The notes: generated by a model from the sequence alone, not told the origin. Positions 1 to 12,314 are shown, counted from the stretch's first letter. The stretch is DNA of 22,655 bases from Emmonsiellopsis sp. PD_33 (GCA_032988165.1 JANTQF010000469.1:1-22655); one strand, 5' to 3'. Translations and numbers: made by a program.

Positions 1-229
1 GGCGGGAGACGTGCGTGTGGGTGGGGGGGTGTGGGGGTGGGGGGGTGGGGCGGTGGGGAGGGGGGGGGGGGGGTGGGGGGGGGGGGGGGGGGGGGGGTGT
101 GGGGTGGGGGGGGGGTGGGGGGGGGGGTGGGGGGCGGGGGGGGGTGTGGTGGGTGGGGGGGGGGGGGGGTGGGGTGGGTTTGGGTAGATGGGGTGAGGTG
201 AGAAGAGGAGAGGGCATGGAGTAAGGGGG
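1..229. repeat. G-rich low-complexity sequence at left end
   Basis: The first 230 bases are nearly all G on the plus strand, with scattered T, A and a few C. Reading outward from the window this is a C-rich run, the same as at the other end of the window. It would translate as poly-glycine, which I do not treat as coding. It could be a real G-rich minisatellite with quadruplex potential, or an assembly artefact where reads ran into low-quality G or C runs. Confidence 0.85.
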
Positions 230-1653
230 GGTTTCTTGACATACACTCCGTCTACTTCCTACCCCCTCCTCCTTCTACCGACATGACGGGGTCGGATGGG
301 ATGACGTTGTTCTTGCTTTTTATATGATTCCATTTTAGCCATTTTCTATCAATCTATCTATTTCCGGGAACAGCAAACATGACTTTGCATTTATTCGAAC
401 CTGCCTTAAACCTCAACTCCAAAAGAAAATTCCAGGTCCTCATCCTGTCGACATAAACTAATTACTCCGTATCGACATCTATCTCATCCAATCCGGCAAC
501 CTCGAATTTGCCAACTGCGCTGCTGGCACGAAGGGATGAGTACATGCATACATACCCAATGTTCATTACCTTTCCTTTCCATGCCCTGTTCGCACTATAT
601 CTTCTCTTGAATTGATTAAAAAACCAAAAAAAAAACGGAAAGAAAGAAAAAGCATGCAATATAGATAAGATAGATTACATATAAAACCCTTTTGTTCAAT
701 CCTCCAGTTCCAGCTTCTTAACTTTTAACTGGTTACCCAGGATGTACAAAAGCCAACTAACTCATAACAACAGAGCGAGCAATATCTCCATAAAAACACC
801 CATCAATCAATCAATCCGTCACCCATCCATTACCAGTCCCTATTCCTATCCGATACCAATACCAATACCAATACCAATCCCTAAACCCCCCAATCCTATT
901 TAATTCTCTATCCCCCTTCCCCCAACCATCCACTTTTCCCGAACACTTAAAACAAATCGTAAATTCCACACCCCCCCCTCCGGTCCAGCCATCCAGCCAG
1001 CTTAAATAAAGACGGGTGGCATGGGGGTCGAAAACGAAAACGGAACAAGCGCGTAATAAGATGGACTGTCATATGACCCAAACCGGCCCGAGAAACCACG
1101 TCCATTCAGAGGATATCATATCCACCATCATCGCTTGTCGGCTTGTTTATGTCCAACCGCGTCCGTCCGTCCGTTCATATATCTGCCCGATATTGCCTCG
1201 GAATCAAAATCCCCAAATTTGGACAGGAAAAGGAAGGAAAAAAAAGTAGAAGAGGTAACAAAGTGTATATAACGGGGGTGGACAAGTAGAGGTATATGTA
1301 GGTAGGCAGTATATACGTGCAGAGTAGATTGTAAGACGCGAAAATAGACACGAGGAATAATGAAGTAAAAGAATGCGCAAGAAGAAGAAAACAGGACCAC
1401 GCCGTTAAAACTTAATCAATAAGTCGACAAACTAAAAATAAAATGCCAAAAAGAAGATACGCATATACATAAAGCGAGAGAATTATAATAGATAGAAAGT
1501 GATTCAAAAAGATGACCGGACCTAAGAAGATAAAAAAAAAGAGAGAAATTCGCTAAGAGTGTGCACGACGCAACGAATGCAATGAGAAGAGTATAAAACG
1601 GCGGGAAAAATAAACAAAGTAGCAAGTGAACAGTCAAAAACCCGGGGAGGGGG
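230..1653. other. Gene-free 3' flank of the PH/LRR gene
   Basis: This stretch lies downstream of the minus-strand PH/LRR gene and ends in low-complexity DNA. Short open frames occur on both strands but none has a recognisable domain or convincing codon use. The part next to the stop codon (about 1200-1653) is pyrimidine-rich on the minus strand and rich in A/T homopolymers, as expected of a fungal 3' UTR and terminator region. No polyadenylation site can be fixed by eye. Small simple repeats are present, including tandem GTCC units near 1160-1175 and ATCA units near 801-815. Confidence 0.6.
855..878. repeat. ACCAAT hexanucleotide microsatellite
   Basis: Four tandem perfect copies of the hexamer ACCAAT lie in the gene-free 3' flank. 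This is an ordinary simple repeat, possibly variable between strains. Confidence 0.9.
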
Positions 1654-4600
1654 TTAATCAGGTAACTTCCAATCGAGTCTAGGCGCTTGACTGAATGTCG
1701 AGTGGGTATCTTTTTCTCTCCTCTTCTCTTTCCGCTCTATCGACTTGGCCATGAGTAGGCCCCGGAGTGAGGAGGTGGCGTCGGATAGTTTGTTCCCCGC
1801 CACGTTTGATGAGCTTGTGCCTGTGCTATCGCTTAAGTTGCTGTTGCTTTTGCTCGTGCGGATGCTATTACTACCCGGAGTGAGTGATGATGGGAGGGGA
1901 GGGGTTGGGGCGGCGAGATTAGGCGAGGAATGTAAGGGTAGGGCGGCGGAGGAGGTTTGTGTTTTGCGGAGGAGCGGGCGCGCGGCTTTAGGGGGGGAAG
2001 AGTTGATGAACAGATCGAATTTTGAGATTTTGGCGTCGTCTTTGGGTGGTGGGATGGGTTCGTTTTCTTTGGGGTCGCTATTTAGGTCACCAATTTGCTT
2101 TAGATTCGAACCAGGCTCTTCCATTTGTGGTGAAACAGAAGGTTCAAAGGAGAGCTGGTTGAGGAATGTACCAAGGCTAGCTGCTGTTGTGGGTCGTCCA
2201 TCGCTCATCGCGTCGTCTGCACCAGGATTACCGCTGCCATACATCTCATCCATTAAGTCATGGGCTAAGTTGTAGTTTCGTAGTAGATACCGCTGGAGCC
2301 GCTCGCCTTCGGCATCCCACTTCTGACTAAGTGCTTGAAGGACGGCCTGTACATCATGTCGAACGAAATGTGGAGGTGTGGTGGAACTAGCGAGAATAGG
2401 CGCTGATGAGGCTAAGGGAGAGCTGAATGTGGCTACGTGGTTTGCTTGCTGTAAAGGTGGGGGGTGGGCTTTTGTAAGTTTGTTCCCACTGCTTCCAGAA
2501 CCGCCAGAAACGGCAGCGTGGAGAGTTTTTCGGATCGCGCTCGCTGTGGATCCTCCAGAGCTGTTGGAGGTTTGCGTCACGGATTCGATTTCCCGTCGAA
2601 CTCGCTCCAGAGATTGTTCCCTATCGCGTATCATAAGGGGCAGATGCAGAAGCGTCTTGTTTTGCTGCAGACCGTTCACGAGCACGGTAAACGATTGAAG
2701 ATTAATCTCGTTATTGTCGCAGTACACTTCAAGGAGAGAATTGTTTGCTTCCAACACAGACGCAAGTGTATTGGCTCCCTGAAGCCCCAACCGTTGATGT
2801 TCGATCTTCAACACCCTCAGCGACTTATTTTTCTTGAGCCCAGTGAGCGCGAGATTCAAACCAATTCCAAATCGGGCAACGTCCAAATGAGCGAATTCGC
2901 CGGAAATATCAAGTTCCTCCATAGTAGTGTTCTCCTCGAACATTCGCTGGAGTGCCTTGCACGTTTCTGGGCCTGCATCATACGGTAGAGACGCTTTTGA
3001 TATGTCGAGGTATTTGAGCGTGGAGTTCTTCCGAACGGAATCAACCAATTGCCGGAAGTGATCCTCCTTTTGGAATTCCATCATCCTCATTGTAAGATGG
3101 GTTGGAGTTTTGTTTTGTGCGATTGCGTCGAAGAGCATGGAGTAGTCAACGTGAACGCGGTTTTCGCTGACGTGAAAATGAAGATTTCGCGGTTTGCCTG
3201 AATCATCTGTCATGGAATGTAAAAATATAGCTACATCTTTGCCGGTAAGACCACACTGGTCGAGTCGGAGGTTGCGAAGTGTGCGAGATTTCGGGCTAGC
3301 TAGGTATGCCGCGATCGAATCAACTGTCTGCTCATTAACAGCTGTATGACTAAGTGAGAGCTCCTCAAGCCGCCATGTCAGTAAGGTTTCTGGTGCAATG
3401 AGAGGTTCTGGTCCCGTGGTCCGCGAGATGTGTGACAGATTGATTTTCCTAATGTGCGCAAAATAGCCAATTTGCTGCTGAAATAGTTCCGGGCTCAGTC
3501 TACCCTGTATGCCGGATATATCGATAGCTTCGAGAGTGTTCTCTTGCACAGTGATTGTGGAGAGTATGAGGTCCAAGTCGTGGATCGAGAGGCCGCAGTG
3601 GCTGACTTCAAGGGCACGGAGATGGGAGGATTTTTGCGACGCAGCATCGACTAAATAGTCCAGATCCGAGTCCCCGAGTTTGATTCCATTCAGCACTATC
3701 CAATCAACGTTGGTGAGCTGGCGGCGGCATAGCGGGAACAAGGCTTCCGGAATGCCACATCCGGGGTCAAGTAGACCCTTGCTTGATGTAGGTGTCCTGG
3801 TAAGGCAAAATGAGAAATCTAGTCTTCGAAGGCGTTTGTTCTTTAGAGCAAGGGCACGGATTTCCTGCGATAACATCGAGAGCTTTTCCTGACCAGGAAG
3901 CTTAATGACCATATTGGAACGGGTAGTTGCGGCGTCAATGTCAATCCCGTATGGGTCACGGAGGTTTTGGAGGACATCTAAATTAATATCCATGAACGAA
4001 ATCGTGGCAAAGGATTCATTATATCGTAACGAACGCATAACGGCAAGAAGTTCTAGAGCGGAATATCTCCGGCGGTCCCTCCCACCGGCTGGCTGTAGCA
4101 AACGGAAACACGGGGCATCATCGCAGGTATAGTCAATCGTATAACGTATGTTGGACGTGTCAACACCGTAGGCGGCACAATATGCGGTCAACGTCCGGTC
4201 AAAGCCCCCATGGTCTTCCTCCATGAGCATCACAGGCGCGCATTGGTCCTCTACGTGTTGGGGGACATTGAAGATAAAGGGTTGGCGGAGCCATTCTGGC
4301 CGCAAAAATTCGGCTCTCTGTCGTATGAGAATGGCGATCTCGGTGGAAAAACACGAAGAAAGGTGGACTGCGAATGGGTTTCGAAGAGGGGCACTGAGAA
4401 TATTAACGTTAGGCTCTTAGTATAAAGTAGGGATCGGAATGTGGGAATGGTACCGGAATATCAGCTGAAATGCGTCATCTCCCCGTTGCATCGACACACC
4501 CGTGAGGGTCATAATGCCAAATGACATTGTAATATCCAAGTCTGTGAAGGAGGCGACGGAACCACGATTTGACGATTTTGGTAGAGGTATGAGGTGGACT

Positions 4601-5888
4601 TTGTGGACGCCGATGGCGAGGTAGCATACGTTCGATGTCAATTTCACAAGATCATCGTTTGATGACCTACCACCAGACTTGGCCGATATCCGCTGCACGA
4701 CTTTGTACATTCGGAAACAATCCGGATCGTAATCTCGTTCCTGTTCAAGGGTTCGAGCGACATATTCCACTGTTTTTTGGTCGAATATAATGGGGTCCAT
4801 GGCTCTTGCTTGCTCCGCTGCTACACGGATCCCGCCGAGCCACAGGTCCGATTCCTCCGGATCGTTGAGTTGTAAATGCACGGACGACGGCTTGGGCGAT
4901 CGTTCGTCCATATGGCAGACTTCAATTGAGAAGTACGGTCGTCCATCATCAAGCTTGTATACAGCCACGATGCTGTTCAGCGGAATCCCGGCCGTAACGT
5001 CGGAGTATGCTGCCACCTGGGCGTCCTGGAATGAAGCGATTGATACCATTGAATGCCTGTTCGTAGAGCCTGAGGCAACTGAACTTCGGCCCCACGAAGC
5101 GGGAATCGAGGGGAACATTTCGGCGGCCTTGCTTTGGCTCTTGAACCGTATCAAGTGTGTATCTGTCAAGACCAAGTACTGGCTCTTCTTCCGCCACATT
5201 CCACCGGCCGTCTGAACTTCGCCATGGTGTAGGACGTGGGTACCGAGCAGGCACCTCAAGTTTGCCAAACTCGCAGCCAGGTCCTCCTCGTCGCCAGAGG
5301 AGGCCTTGGAACGAGCTCTTGTTGAGCGCTGGTCGTCATCGAGAGAGCCCAGCGACCGCAGGGAGCCAAACACGGATTTCCGCATGGATTTTTGGAAAGA
5401 TTTAGTTCGTGAATGCGAATTGTCATCGGTGGGTTGAGGGAAAGGGTCTTCCTGTAGAATGGCAACGAGAGGGAGGTTAGGAGGATTGAGAAAAATTCAA
5501 ATGTCCATGTCCACAATTGGCCCAAACGCGGACCATGCCAGCTGCCATCAATATGTAGTAACGTAACCTAATATATGCAGGACAACATTGCGCATGCTGG
5601 CAGGGAAAAGGAGGGGATTTGTGGCAAATTGGGATGTGTGCAACTAACCGTGACAAACAGAGAGCCGCTACTGTAGGGACGACCGCTGCTGTTCCTCCGC
5701 CGGGCCAGCCTATTCCTTGGCTGGGAATCGGAATAGTGTGCTCCATACCAGCCATCCGAAGCCGATCGATCGTGGCCGTGGGGGTTTCTGGACGTGCCAG
5801 CAAAGCCGGAGCCCAATAGCCCAGTTGGACCAAAAATACTCAAACTTTTCCTCCGTTGGGATTTAATAGGGTTAGCTCTCTCGGCCAT
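1654..5888 (-). CDS. PH-domain and leucine-rich-repeat scaffold protein (three exons)
   Basis: I read three minus-strand exons: 5888-5649, 5451-4454 and 4393-1654. They sum to 3978 nt, a 1325-residue protein plus stop. The splices keep the frame exactly, which supports the model. Residues 1-145 are basic and serine-rich. Residues about 148-305 look like a PH domain (a strand-rich start around GEVQTAGGMWRKKSQYLVL, then an ending helix with LWLGGIRVAAEQAR). Residues 325-430 may form a second PH-like fold. Residues about 602-1002 hold LRRs of the RNI/CARMIL type, with recurring LxxLxISxxxL patterns. A serine-rich linker follows, then a helical segment around 1095-1134 and a proline/serine/asparagine-rich tail with a basic end. 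The order PH, LRR, helix, proline-rich tail recalls CARMIL-like actin regulators, so a membrane-cortex scaffold is plausible, but that is inference. The start ATG at 5888 is the first in the open frame; an upstream exon cannot be excluded. Confidence 0.88.
4394..4453 (-). other. Intron 2 of the PH/LRR gene (60 nt)
   Basis: On the minus strand the intron begins GTACC, carries a CCTAAC branch-like motif 18 nt before its end, and stops at TTCTCAG. Without splicing the frame hits a TAA just after PTLY; removing 60 nt joins the PH region to the LRR region in frame, splitting an arginine codon. Size and signals are typical of filamentous ascomycetes. Confidence 0.85.
5452..5648 (-). other. Intron 1 of the PH/LRR gene (197 nt)
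   Basis: The donor is GTTAGT and the acceptor TTCTACAG, with a CCTAACC branch-like motif about 30 nt upstream of the acceptor. Exon 1 is exactly 80 codons and the junction is phase 0 (…SLFVT then EDPFP…). A nearby GTCACG could serve as an alternative donor but would break the frame. The donor choice is therefore well supported but not proven. Confidence 0.75.
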
Positions 5889-6666
5889 CGCGGTGGCGAT
5901 AGTGCAAACCCGAGATAACGGAGTCTCGGGGAGCGGGGGGGAGGATCCAGAGCCTTGAGAGCAAAGCGGGATAGGGAGAGTCGAAAAAACAATCTTCCCC
6001 AGACACCCAAACAGGTGCAGGCCAAGCTGTCAGGATGAGCTGTCGTCAAGACGAGCGAATAGTCGCCTGGGCAGAATGATCGTTAGGTTGTCCAGATCAG
6101 CCGATCGGCAGCAGAAGCAAGCTGGCTGGCTGAGATGCCATGACCAAAGCAGACGGCCTGTCACTCAATGGGCATGTAGTTGCACGGGGCGGTGGTGCAA
6201 GACTTGCCAGAGCAGCGCGTGTGTCAGCACGAACATGCAGTCGCACAGAGAAGGCCTGATGGCGTAGACAGAGACGTCGAAGACTCCTGGGGCGGAGAGT
6301 CGAGTTGATTGTCGAGAAAGTCGGGCGGAGAAGCTGGAATGTCTTGGATGAGGTTGGAACTAGCTAGCGTCACGTAATTACCGTATGCGGCCATGCTGCC
6401 CCGCACTGCAGGGAGCTCACCGCGTATCGTATTACCATACGGCTATGTATTTTTGACCACCACACGAATACGAACTGATGAGATATCTCAAACTGTGGCT
6501 GAAGCCTGACCGTCGATGATGGCGATGCGAAACTTCACAGAGCACGCGTCCAGCACGCGAATAATAATCTCGCCGGTCTGGATTCTGGAGGGTTTGGTAG
6601 CGAGGAAACTTCCCGCCCGCCATCCACACACCAACCACGCCACGAAGTCTATCTCACCCAGCGATC
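5889..6666. promoter_or_regulatory. Upstream region of the PH/LRR gene
   Basis: This is gene-free DNA between the PH/LRR start codon and a plus-strand TATA box. It has normal CpG content and no transposon signature. It should hold the 5' UTR and promoter of the PH/LRR gene. I see no clear TATA box close to that start on the minus strand. Short open frames on both strands look like chance. Confidence 0.45.
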
Positions 6667-6675
6667 TATATAAAG
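6667..6675 (+). promoter_or_regulatory. TATA box (TATATAAAG), plus strand
   Basis: TATATAAAG is a strong match to the TATA consensus and lies in unique DNA. The first downstream ATG is at 6761 but opens only 24 codons (to TGA at 6833-6835). A longer open frame at 6836-7141 has no ATG at its start, and no reasonable intron joins the two. The box may drive a non-coding or very small transcript divergent from the PH/LRR gene, or be fortuitous. Confidence 0.35.
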
Positions 6676-8193
6676 TTGCGGCACCGCCTCCCAAATTCTC
6701 CCTCATCCAACAGGACAACGTCCTGCCCTCTCAGGATAGGATTGGCAAGCTTTGCTTTCCATGATGTACTATTTCCCGGGATTTACGCTGGTTTCCCGTC
6801 CCATTTCCACTCCCAAAACCCAGCAGCTGAGATGAGCGTCCAGAATCCCCACTGCCGTAGTGGCAGACACAACTACTAGTATCCTGAAAGGCTCACACTA
6901 TGGAGAATACGGCTTAGAGGAGGGCACATTTAGGTTGGTTTTTGTACCCACCAGTGATGTGATGGTGGATGAAGATACACTTCGGCCCCTGAATTGGAGG
7001 CCGATCCTCTCCGTCATCCATGGTCAATCTCACGGACCGCCACAGTGTGAAATATTTCCCATGGCCTTATCAGCGCTCTCCAAGCGGCAGACGGCAAAGC
7101 GGAACACCATGCTGGAGTTGTTTCAACTTTCTCCCAACTAGGAGCTCTTTCTGACTATCAGACCGTCAACTCGGGGGAAATCAGGGGCGTCACGATGACC
7201 TCAACCATGTCTATCAGGGACCTGATATTAGTCCTGGATACAACAAAACTATTTCCTCACTATTTGCAACTGTTGTCAATAACCAGTCCAAGTGTCATAC
7301 ACAACGTCGAAATCAATCGCATTTCAAGTCCGATACTTAAATCGCCAAGCAGCTCTTGTGCAATCCCTCCCTAAAATCCTTCGGAAATGATAGACCGATC
7401 TTTAAAAAATATCGAGAAATTTGCCACCCCAAAATGAAGGATGCAGTGCTACCTGGCAGCATCCTAAGGAGCTTTTAGACAATTTGCTATCGCTGTCATC
7501 ACGCAACACACCCACCAACATCCATAGACCCATCCATCTGGCAAAAAGCACCGACCGCTTCACCATCCCCAGCCCAAAAATTGGCCTTGTGAGGATGCTG
7601 CATGCTCCGTACAAAACATACAGCCTGTGTATCACACATGCATGTGCAGACATACTGCCTCCACCAAAACGTGGCGCAACCCAAACAATTCCCAAATTTC
7701 GGTCGCAATGGCCACCAAAAAAACCACCATGTGGGGTTGAGAACCATAAAAGCACTAGATCAAGGAAACAACCATGCATTCACCATTGAAATCCGCCCAA
7801 TTGGGAGATCCAACCCGGCCATCACGGAGATCGAAATACTTGAGCCACTCACCGGGATCCACAGCCGAAACTCAGCTTTGGCCAATGGGTGTCGGGATGA
7901 AGCTCAATCACTACCAATCAGATAAGCTATGGTCTGCTGCGTGCCCGCTAATGCAAGCGCTATCAGCACCTTTTTTGCTTTTTTCAATGACGAAATCGTT
8001 TGTGAATTTCGTTGCGTTTGGATGTGGCTGATGGCAGGCGAGGAATTGACCATTGGAGCGCGTTTGGAAATCCTCCGACTTCAGCAGGATCCCGACTGCC
8101 AACAGCAGCTGCTTTTCATGCCTGGTTAGTTATCCATCTTACAAGAAGATTTCCCTACAGAACACCAGCCCATCGAAGGACAAATGCAACAAC
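6676..8193. other. Intergenic DNA, no defensible gene
   Basis: Normal CpG content separates this stretch from the transposon block that follows. The plus-strand open frame at 6836-7141 (about 100 codons, no ATG near its start) and the overlapping open frames at 7402-7925 on both strands show no domain I recognise. Several frames are open at once around 7400-7800, which points to chance. This may be degraded old sequence or a species-specific small gene; I cannot tell which. Confidence 0.45.
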
Positions 8194-8201
8194 ATTGATT
8201 G
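8194..8201. repeat. Target site duplication of the MULE, left copy (ATTGATTG)
   Basis: The octamer directly abuts the left terminal inverted repeat and recurs exactly at the other end (20838-20845). An 8-bp duplication fits the 8-10 bp typical of the Mutator superfamily. Confidence 0.85.
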
Positions 8202-8294
8202 AGTGATTGATAATGACCGGGATAACTTCACTAATGACCAGGATTAAAAAACAACTAAGTTGAAAAAAGTATAGTGTAAACACAGGGTTACATA
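8202..8294 (+). repeat. MULE terminal inverted repeat, left
   Basis: Positions 8202-8294 match the reverse complement of 20745-20837 over 93 bp with seven differences and no gaps. All seven are transitions. Six of them form three TG/CA pairs, and the seventh is a retained CpG here against CA in the other copy. The outer end begins AGTGATTGATAATGACC. Confidence 0.92.
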
Positions 8295-8573
8295 GTAATT
8301 TGTTAGCATCAAAATGGTTGCCCAATGTGTCATTTCTGCCCAACTCTGCCTCACTATGGCCCAACTTGCCTCACTACCACCTTAACCCTGCACTCAGGCA
8401 TGAGTGCCTGCATCAACTCTCCCCCCCCTCCTTCTACACCCCCCCTGCCCACCACCAACACAGTGGCTATTGCTTGCCATAACCATAGTTATTAAAGGAG
8501 AAATCTCACTTGTTAATGTAAGTAAAAAAAATCAAATTCCCTCATCTTTTTAAACACCTTTTTAATGAATATA
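8295..8573 (+). other. MULE left subterminal region
   Basis: This is non-coding DNA between the left inverted repeat and the transposase ATG. It holds a pyrimidine-rich stretch with C runs around 8420-8450. It would have carried the transposase promoter. I see no clear TATA box. Confidence 0.4.
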
Positions 8574-9441
8574 ATGCTGTCTGCTGCTGCAATGGATAGT
8601 CAGCTCTCCATCATAGAACACTCTTTGCAGTTCAATTTGATTACTTTTCTTGATGATGAAGACATCTTCAACAGCCAGGCTGCTCCCTAATATGATCCAT
8701 ATGAACATGACAATGTCAGTAGTGCCAGTGATAATGGTGATAATAGTATTAGTGGCAATGAGAGTTTTCTTCATAACAAGGAGGTAGAGGAGGAGGTATT
8801 GGCCTGGGCTCAAATCATTAATTTGTTTACCCCCCCCCCTAACTCCTTAGAACCAGAAATACCAGGTGAAAATCAGTGGGAGCTTCCTCAGTTAGACAGA
8901 CATCCAGTTGAAATGGAAAAAGACAAACTTCTTCAGACACTAAATAAGAAATGTCAGGGCCTTGAATACACTATATCCACCTATAACTCTCATTCAAAAT
9001 GAAACCACTGGACTCTTGCCTGCACCCATTTCAGGCCATATAGGGACAATCAAGCTGTTAAAGGTCAGAAAAAACAGCCTATAACTGCTATAGTAAAGAC
9101 TAATTGCCCATTCCACCTGACTCTCAGCAAAGGCACCACTGAATAGAGGATTATATCAAAGAACATCTCTCATAATTATTCATCCTCAGAGGATAACCAT
9201 GCTCATTTAATGCATCATCTCTAGTTATTATCTGAGGCCTCCCATCTAAAGGTCTTTACTCTCATCAAATCTGATGTCCCACTGCATACCATTTTAACCA
9301 TCATGAGGAAGGATAAGGACTCAGAGCTCTCACAGTTGATTGCTCAGGACATTTATAATTGCTTCTCAGCACTTCTTCAGGGGGAACTCAAGGAATGAAC
9401 ACCAATACAGGCCTTGATTAATAAACTGAAGATATAGGATG
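8574..9441 (+). pseudogene. MULE transposase, 5' part (interrupted)
   Basis: The frame opens at the ATG at 8574 and runs to the retroelement insertion. It starts with an acidic, serine/asparagine-rich stretch. A FAR1/WRKY-GCM1-like zinc-finger region follows, with a Cys near HWTLACTHFRPYRD, a second Cys in TNCPFHL and a His in HNYSS. Several stops interrupt it, including TAA at about 8688, TGA at 9000-9002 and TAG at 9435-9437, all explainable by C-to-T or G-to-A changes. There is no frameshift. In this superfamily such a region binds the transposon ends. The other half of the gene continues in the same frame at 18752 beyond the inserted chromovirus. Confidence 0.82.
9437..9441. repeat. Target site duplication of the chromovirus, left copy (GGATG)
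   Basis: The five bases immediately before the left LTR are repeated at 18747-18751 immediately after the right LTR. Five-bp duplications are usual for Ty3/gypsy integrases. Confidence 0.9.
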
Positions 9442-10130
9442 TGTGAGGACAGCAGGCCAGTCAGAGATAAGCCATCTAATAAGTGCTGTGTTAAGATCTT
9501 AGCTATGAATCAGTAAGGCTAGCAGGGGTGAGGGTGGCTAAGCAGAGGCTGGAACTTATCCAGGCTCTGACTACTATATTAATATGGGGTGATTAGCTCC
9601 AGGTGATAACAATATGTGGAGATAATAACTCTAAAGGATAACTAGACATGGAGGTAATAGCTCCAGCAGGGCACTATAGATGGAGGTAATTATGCCACAC
9701 AAGAGGAAGAATGGAGTAGTTTGCTAGAGCAAGAAAAAGGTATGTCTTCAGAAGAATTATAGCTGATCACTGACCTCCATGAGAATGGGAGGAAGCAAGA
9801 TAGTTATATATAGAGTAGGATAGATATAATAGGGAAAGGATCTACCTTCTTAGAGTAATGTAGTTCCATGCCATGTCATCATCAATAGAGAATAATAGCA
9901 ATGAATAGGATATGCATGGAAAAGCATGTAGGAATGAGAAGAAGGAGGTGTGATAGCCACTAAGAGTTATTCTCAGCCCATCCTATAATATAGATATGGT
10001 TATTGATAGAATAGTCTTGTGATGTGGTGGCTATCAAGCAGTGAAGGCATCAAGCAGGTGACTAGCTGAATCTCATATAAATATGGGTGTGACATAGCAG
10101 TCCAGGCAATCTGGGCTGTCCAGCATGATA
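9442..10130 (-). repeat. Chromovirus 3' LTR (left copy)
   Basis: This 689-bp copy pairs with 18058-18746 with no gaps. By hand I count about 75 differences, all transitions. On the plus strand it runs from TGTGAGGA to GCATGATA. The other copy ends GCATGACA, so the terminal TG...CA has been lost here by a C-to-T change. In element orientation this is the 3' LTR, next to a polypurine tract. Confidence 0.92.
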
Positions 10131-10134
10131 ATTG

Positions 10135-10144
10135 CCCCTCTTCT
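10135..10144 (-). other. Polypurine tract of the chromovirus
   Basis: On the minus strand AGAAGAGGGG lies four bases before the 3' LTR, the normal place for the plus-strand primer of a Ty3/gypsy element. The spacer CAAT separates it from the LTR edge. Confidence 0.65.
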
Positions 10145-12314
10145 GATAGGAACTATCCCCAGTGACATAGAAGGAGAATAGGGATGCAAAGCCTCATTAA
10201 AACCACTTAAAACCCTTGTGTAGAAGAGGAAAAAAGTAAAAACCTCTAGAGAAAGAAGTGGAAAGAGTACTTGCATGTACAAATAGTAGGTAATTATAAG
10301 GAAATGAATAGTATAGTGGTTTTAGCAGGTTATAAGTAGGTTTCTGGAGGTTATAAGTAGGTTTCTGAAGCTTGAGTTGTATCATGTGGAGTTGAAGAGG
10401 TCTTATCATTTGCCTGTATAGGAGAGGAAGTTTCAATTGTAATGAGTTGAGGCACATCTTTATTAAGAGTCTAATAGGTTTGGTGGTTGCAGTGCTTGTC
10501 CACAAGGTAAGGTCACTATATTATTAGGAGTAATGGAGGAAATAGCACCATCACTTGGTAGCTGTCAGGAGAAATCACTCCAAAGGTCAGTAAGAATCAG
10601 GGTGATTTGCACCAGACCTAAAGGGGAAAGGCATCATTTGCCAAGTTCATAGTGGTAGATCTCCCAGTGCTTAGGCATTTACTACAAAATTAGCACCAAA
10701 ATAAGTGAAAAATAAGTAACATGCCAGAAAAATAAAAACAAGTTGTCAGTCATGTTGCTTCTTCCTTTATCAATCATTGAAGTCTATATTAAAATGGCCT
10801 CTCATCACTCTACTCACATACCTACTGGTGCTGCCTCTGCTCCTCCTGCACCTTTATGCTTTTCAGCTCATAGTCCTGCACCCAAAAGGGCTGATTTCTA
10901 CTCTACTTGCAGCTTAGAGTAAGTCTTATCCAATCCTTGTTTGGTGGTGTCCTTGGCCACTCCACTGTGTGGCAATTGCAGCCAGGCCTGATGTGTATTT
11001 AGGGTAAATTGTGCCAAGGCCTTCAGAGAAATGGCATGTTTTACTCTGAGTGCACAGGGATTTCAGCACATTTTGCTCTGAAGGGCTTGGTTGTACAGCA
11101 TCAGTAGCTTGGCAGGCACTAGTTACATGCTAATGTTTGACTTAGAGAGATTCCATGTGTTGCCTGCCTCCCCCACTTGGGGGATATCAATAAGTTCTGT
11201 GTGATCCCCAATTAGGGTTTGAAGTGCTGCCTTTGTTAGTACCAGCATTAGCCCTGTGTGTGCATAAGTATATCCCAATTCTAATTTCCTATTACCTTGA
11301 TTAATTGTCAACTGTTTGCCTTCAATATCCCCATTTTTCTACTCCATTTTCACCTTTAGTTTGGGGCAAATTATGCCCTTTTTGCATAGCATTGGGAGCA
11401 TTTTCCTCCATTTCATATTGCTTTGTGAAGCAATTTACCTTGATTCACAGTCATTTTGGAGTTATTTCATAGTGGAATTGATGCTAACAGTTGGTATAGC
11501 TGCCTGATTTCAATGATGTGCACCAGGTGATGGAGCTGTGCTGGTTCCTCATCTTTACTGCCCTGATGGGTAAGACTTTAGAGGCCAAGGTTGCCAAGCT
11601 TCAGGACTTGATGGATCAGTTGATGGAGCCTCATTGGGCTGCCATGTCTGCTGCTCATTGAGAGACTGGTCACCTGAAGAGTGCTGCTCACCAGGAAGCC
11701 CTGGAACAGGCTTGTGCAGCTGAGACTGGGGAGGAAGAGGAGGAGGAGGATGAAGAGGAGTTTGAGGGGTTTAAGGGATATTCAAGCCTGGGGGAGCCAG
11801 CAGAGGGACTGGCAGGCCTGGAAGACCATCCTGGGGGAGGGCAGGTAGACTTTGGGGTGTGGGTGTTGGAGACTGTGCCTTTGGTGCAGGCCCAGGAGGG
11901 GGGGGTGATGAGCTGCTGGTTTTTCCTGGAGCTGAAGCAAGATAGGCAGTAAGAGCAGGCCTGGGCTGGGATATACTATTAGGTTTGTGGGAATTGAGAG
12001 ATGGCCCTCCAGTATGCACCAGAGGCTATGATTGAATATTATATGGAGGAGATGGGGTAGAAGGAGGTAGTTGTGAGAGGTGTGTGCCAAGGGCACTTAG
12101 TTAGTTTTGCATTTGCTTTTCTGTTTTAACCAAATCAAAGATGATTTTACCTGGTTTTATATCCCCTATAATCCCATCAAAGTGAGGTGAAAGTGAGAAT
12201 TTCATTGAGAAAAAGGCCCATGAACTATACAGTAAAATCACATAAAAACCTTTGAGGGAAAAAAATAGAAAACCTCATAGGAAAAAAGAAAGTGGAAAGT
12301 AGATAGTAATAGAG

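Noticed and set aside
15..224. Glycine-rich open frame at the left end (and a similar one at 22340-22615, minus)
   Set aside because: These are only translations of G- or C-rich low-complexity DNA.
1745..2988. Plus-strand open frames of 100-180 codons opposite the PH/LRR gene
   Set aside because: They mirror the real minus-strand exon, have no domains, and the minus-strand gene has clear LRRs and consistent splicing.
6836..7141. Possible small gene downstream of the TATA box
   Set aside because: There is no ATG near the start of the frame, no workable intron to the ATG at 6761, and no domain.
7402..7925. Overlapping open frames of about 60-125 codons on both strands
   Set aside because: Several frames are open at once, none has a recognised motif, and no promoter or splice structure favours one.
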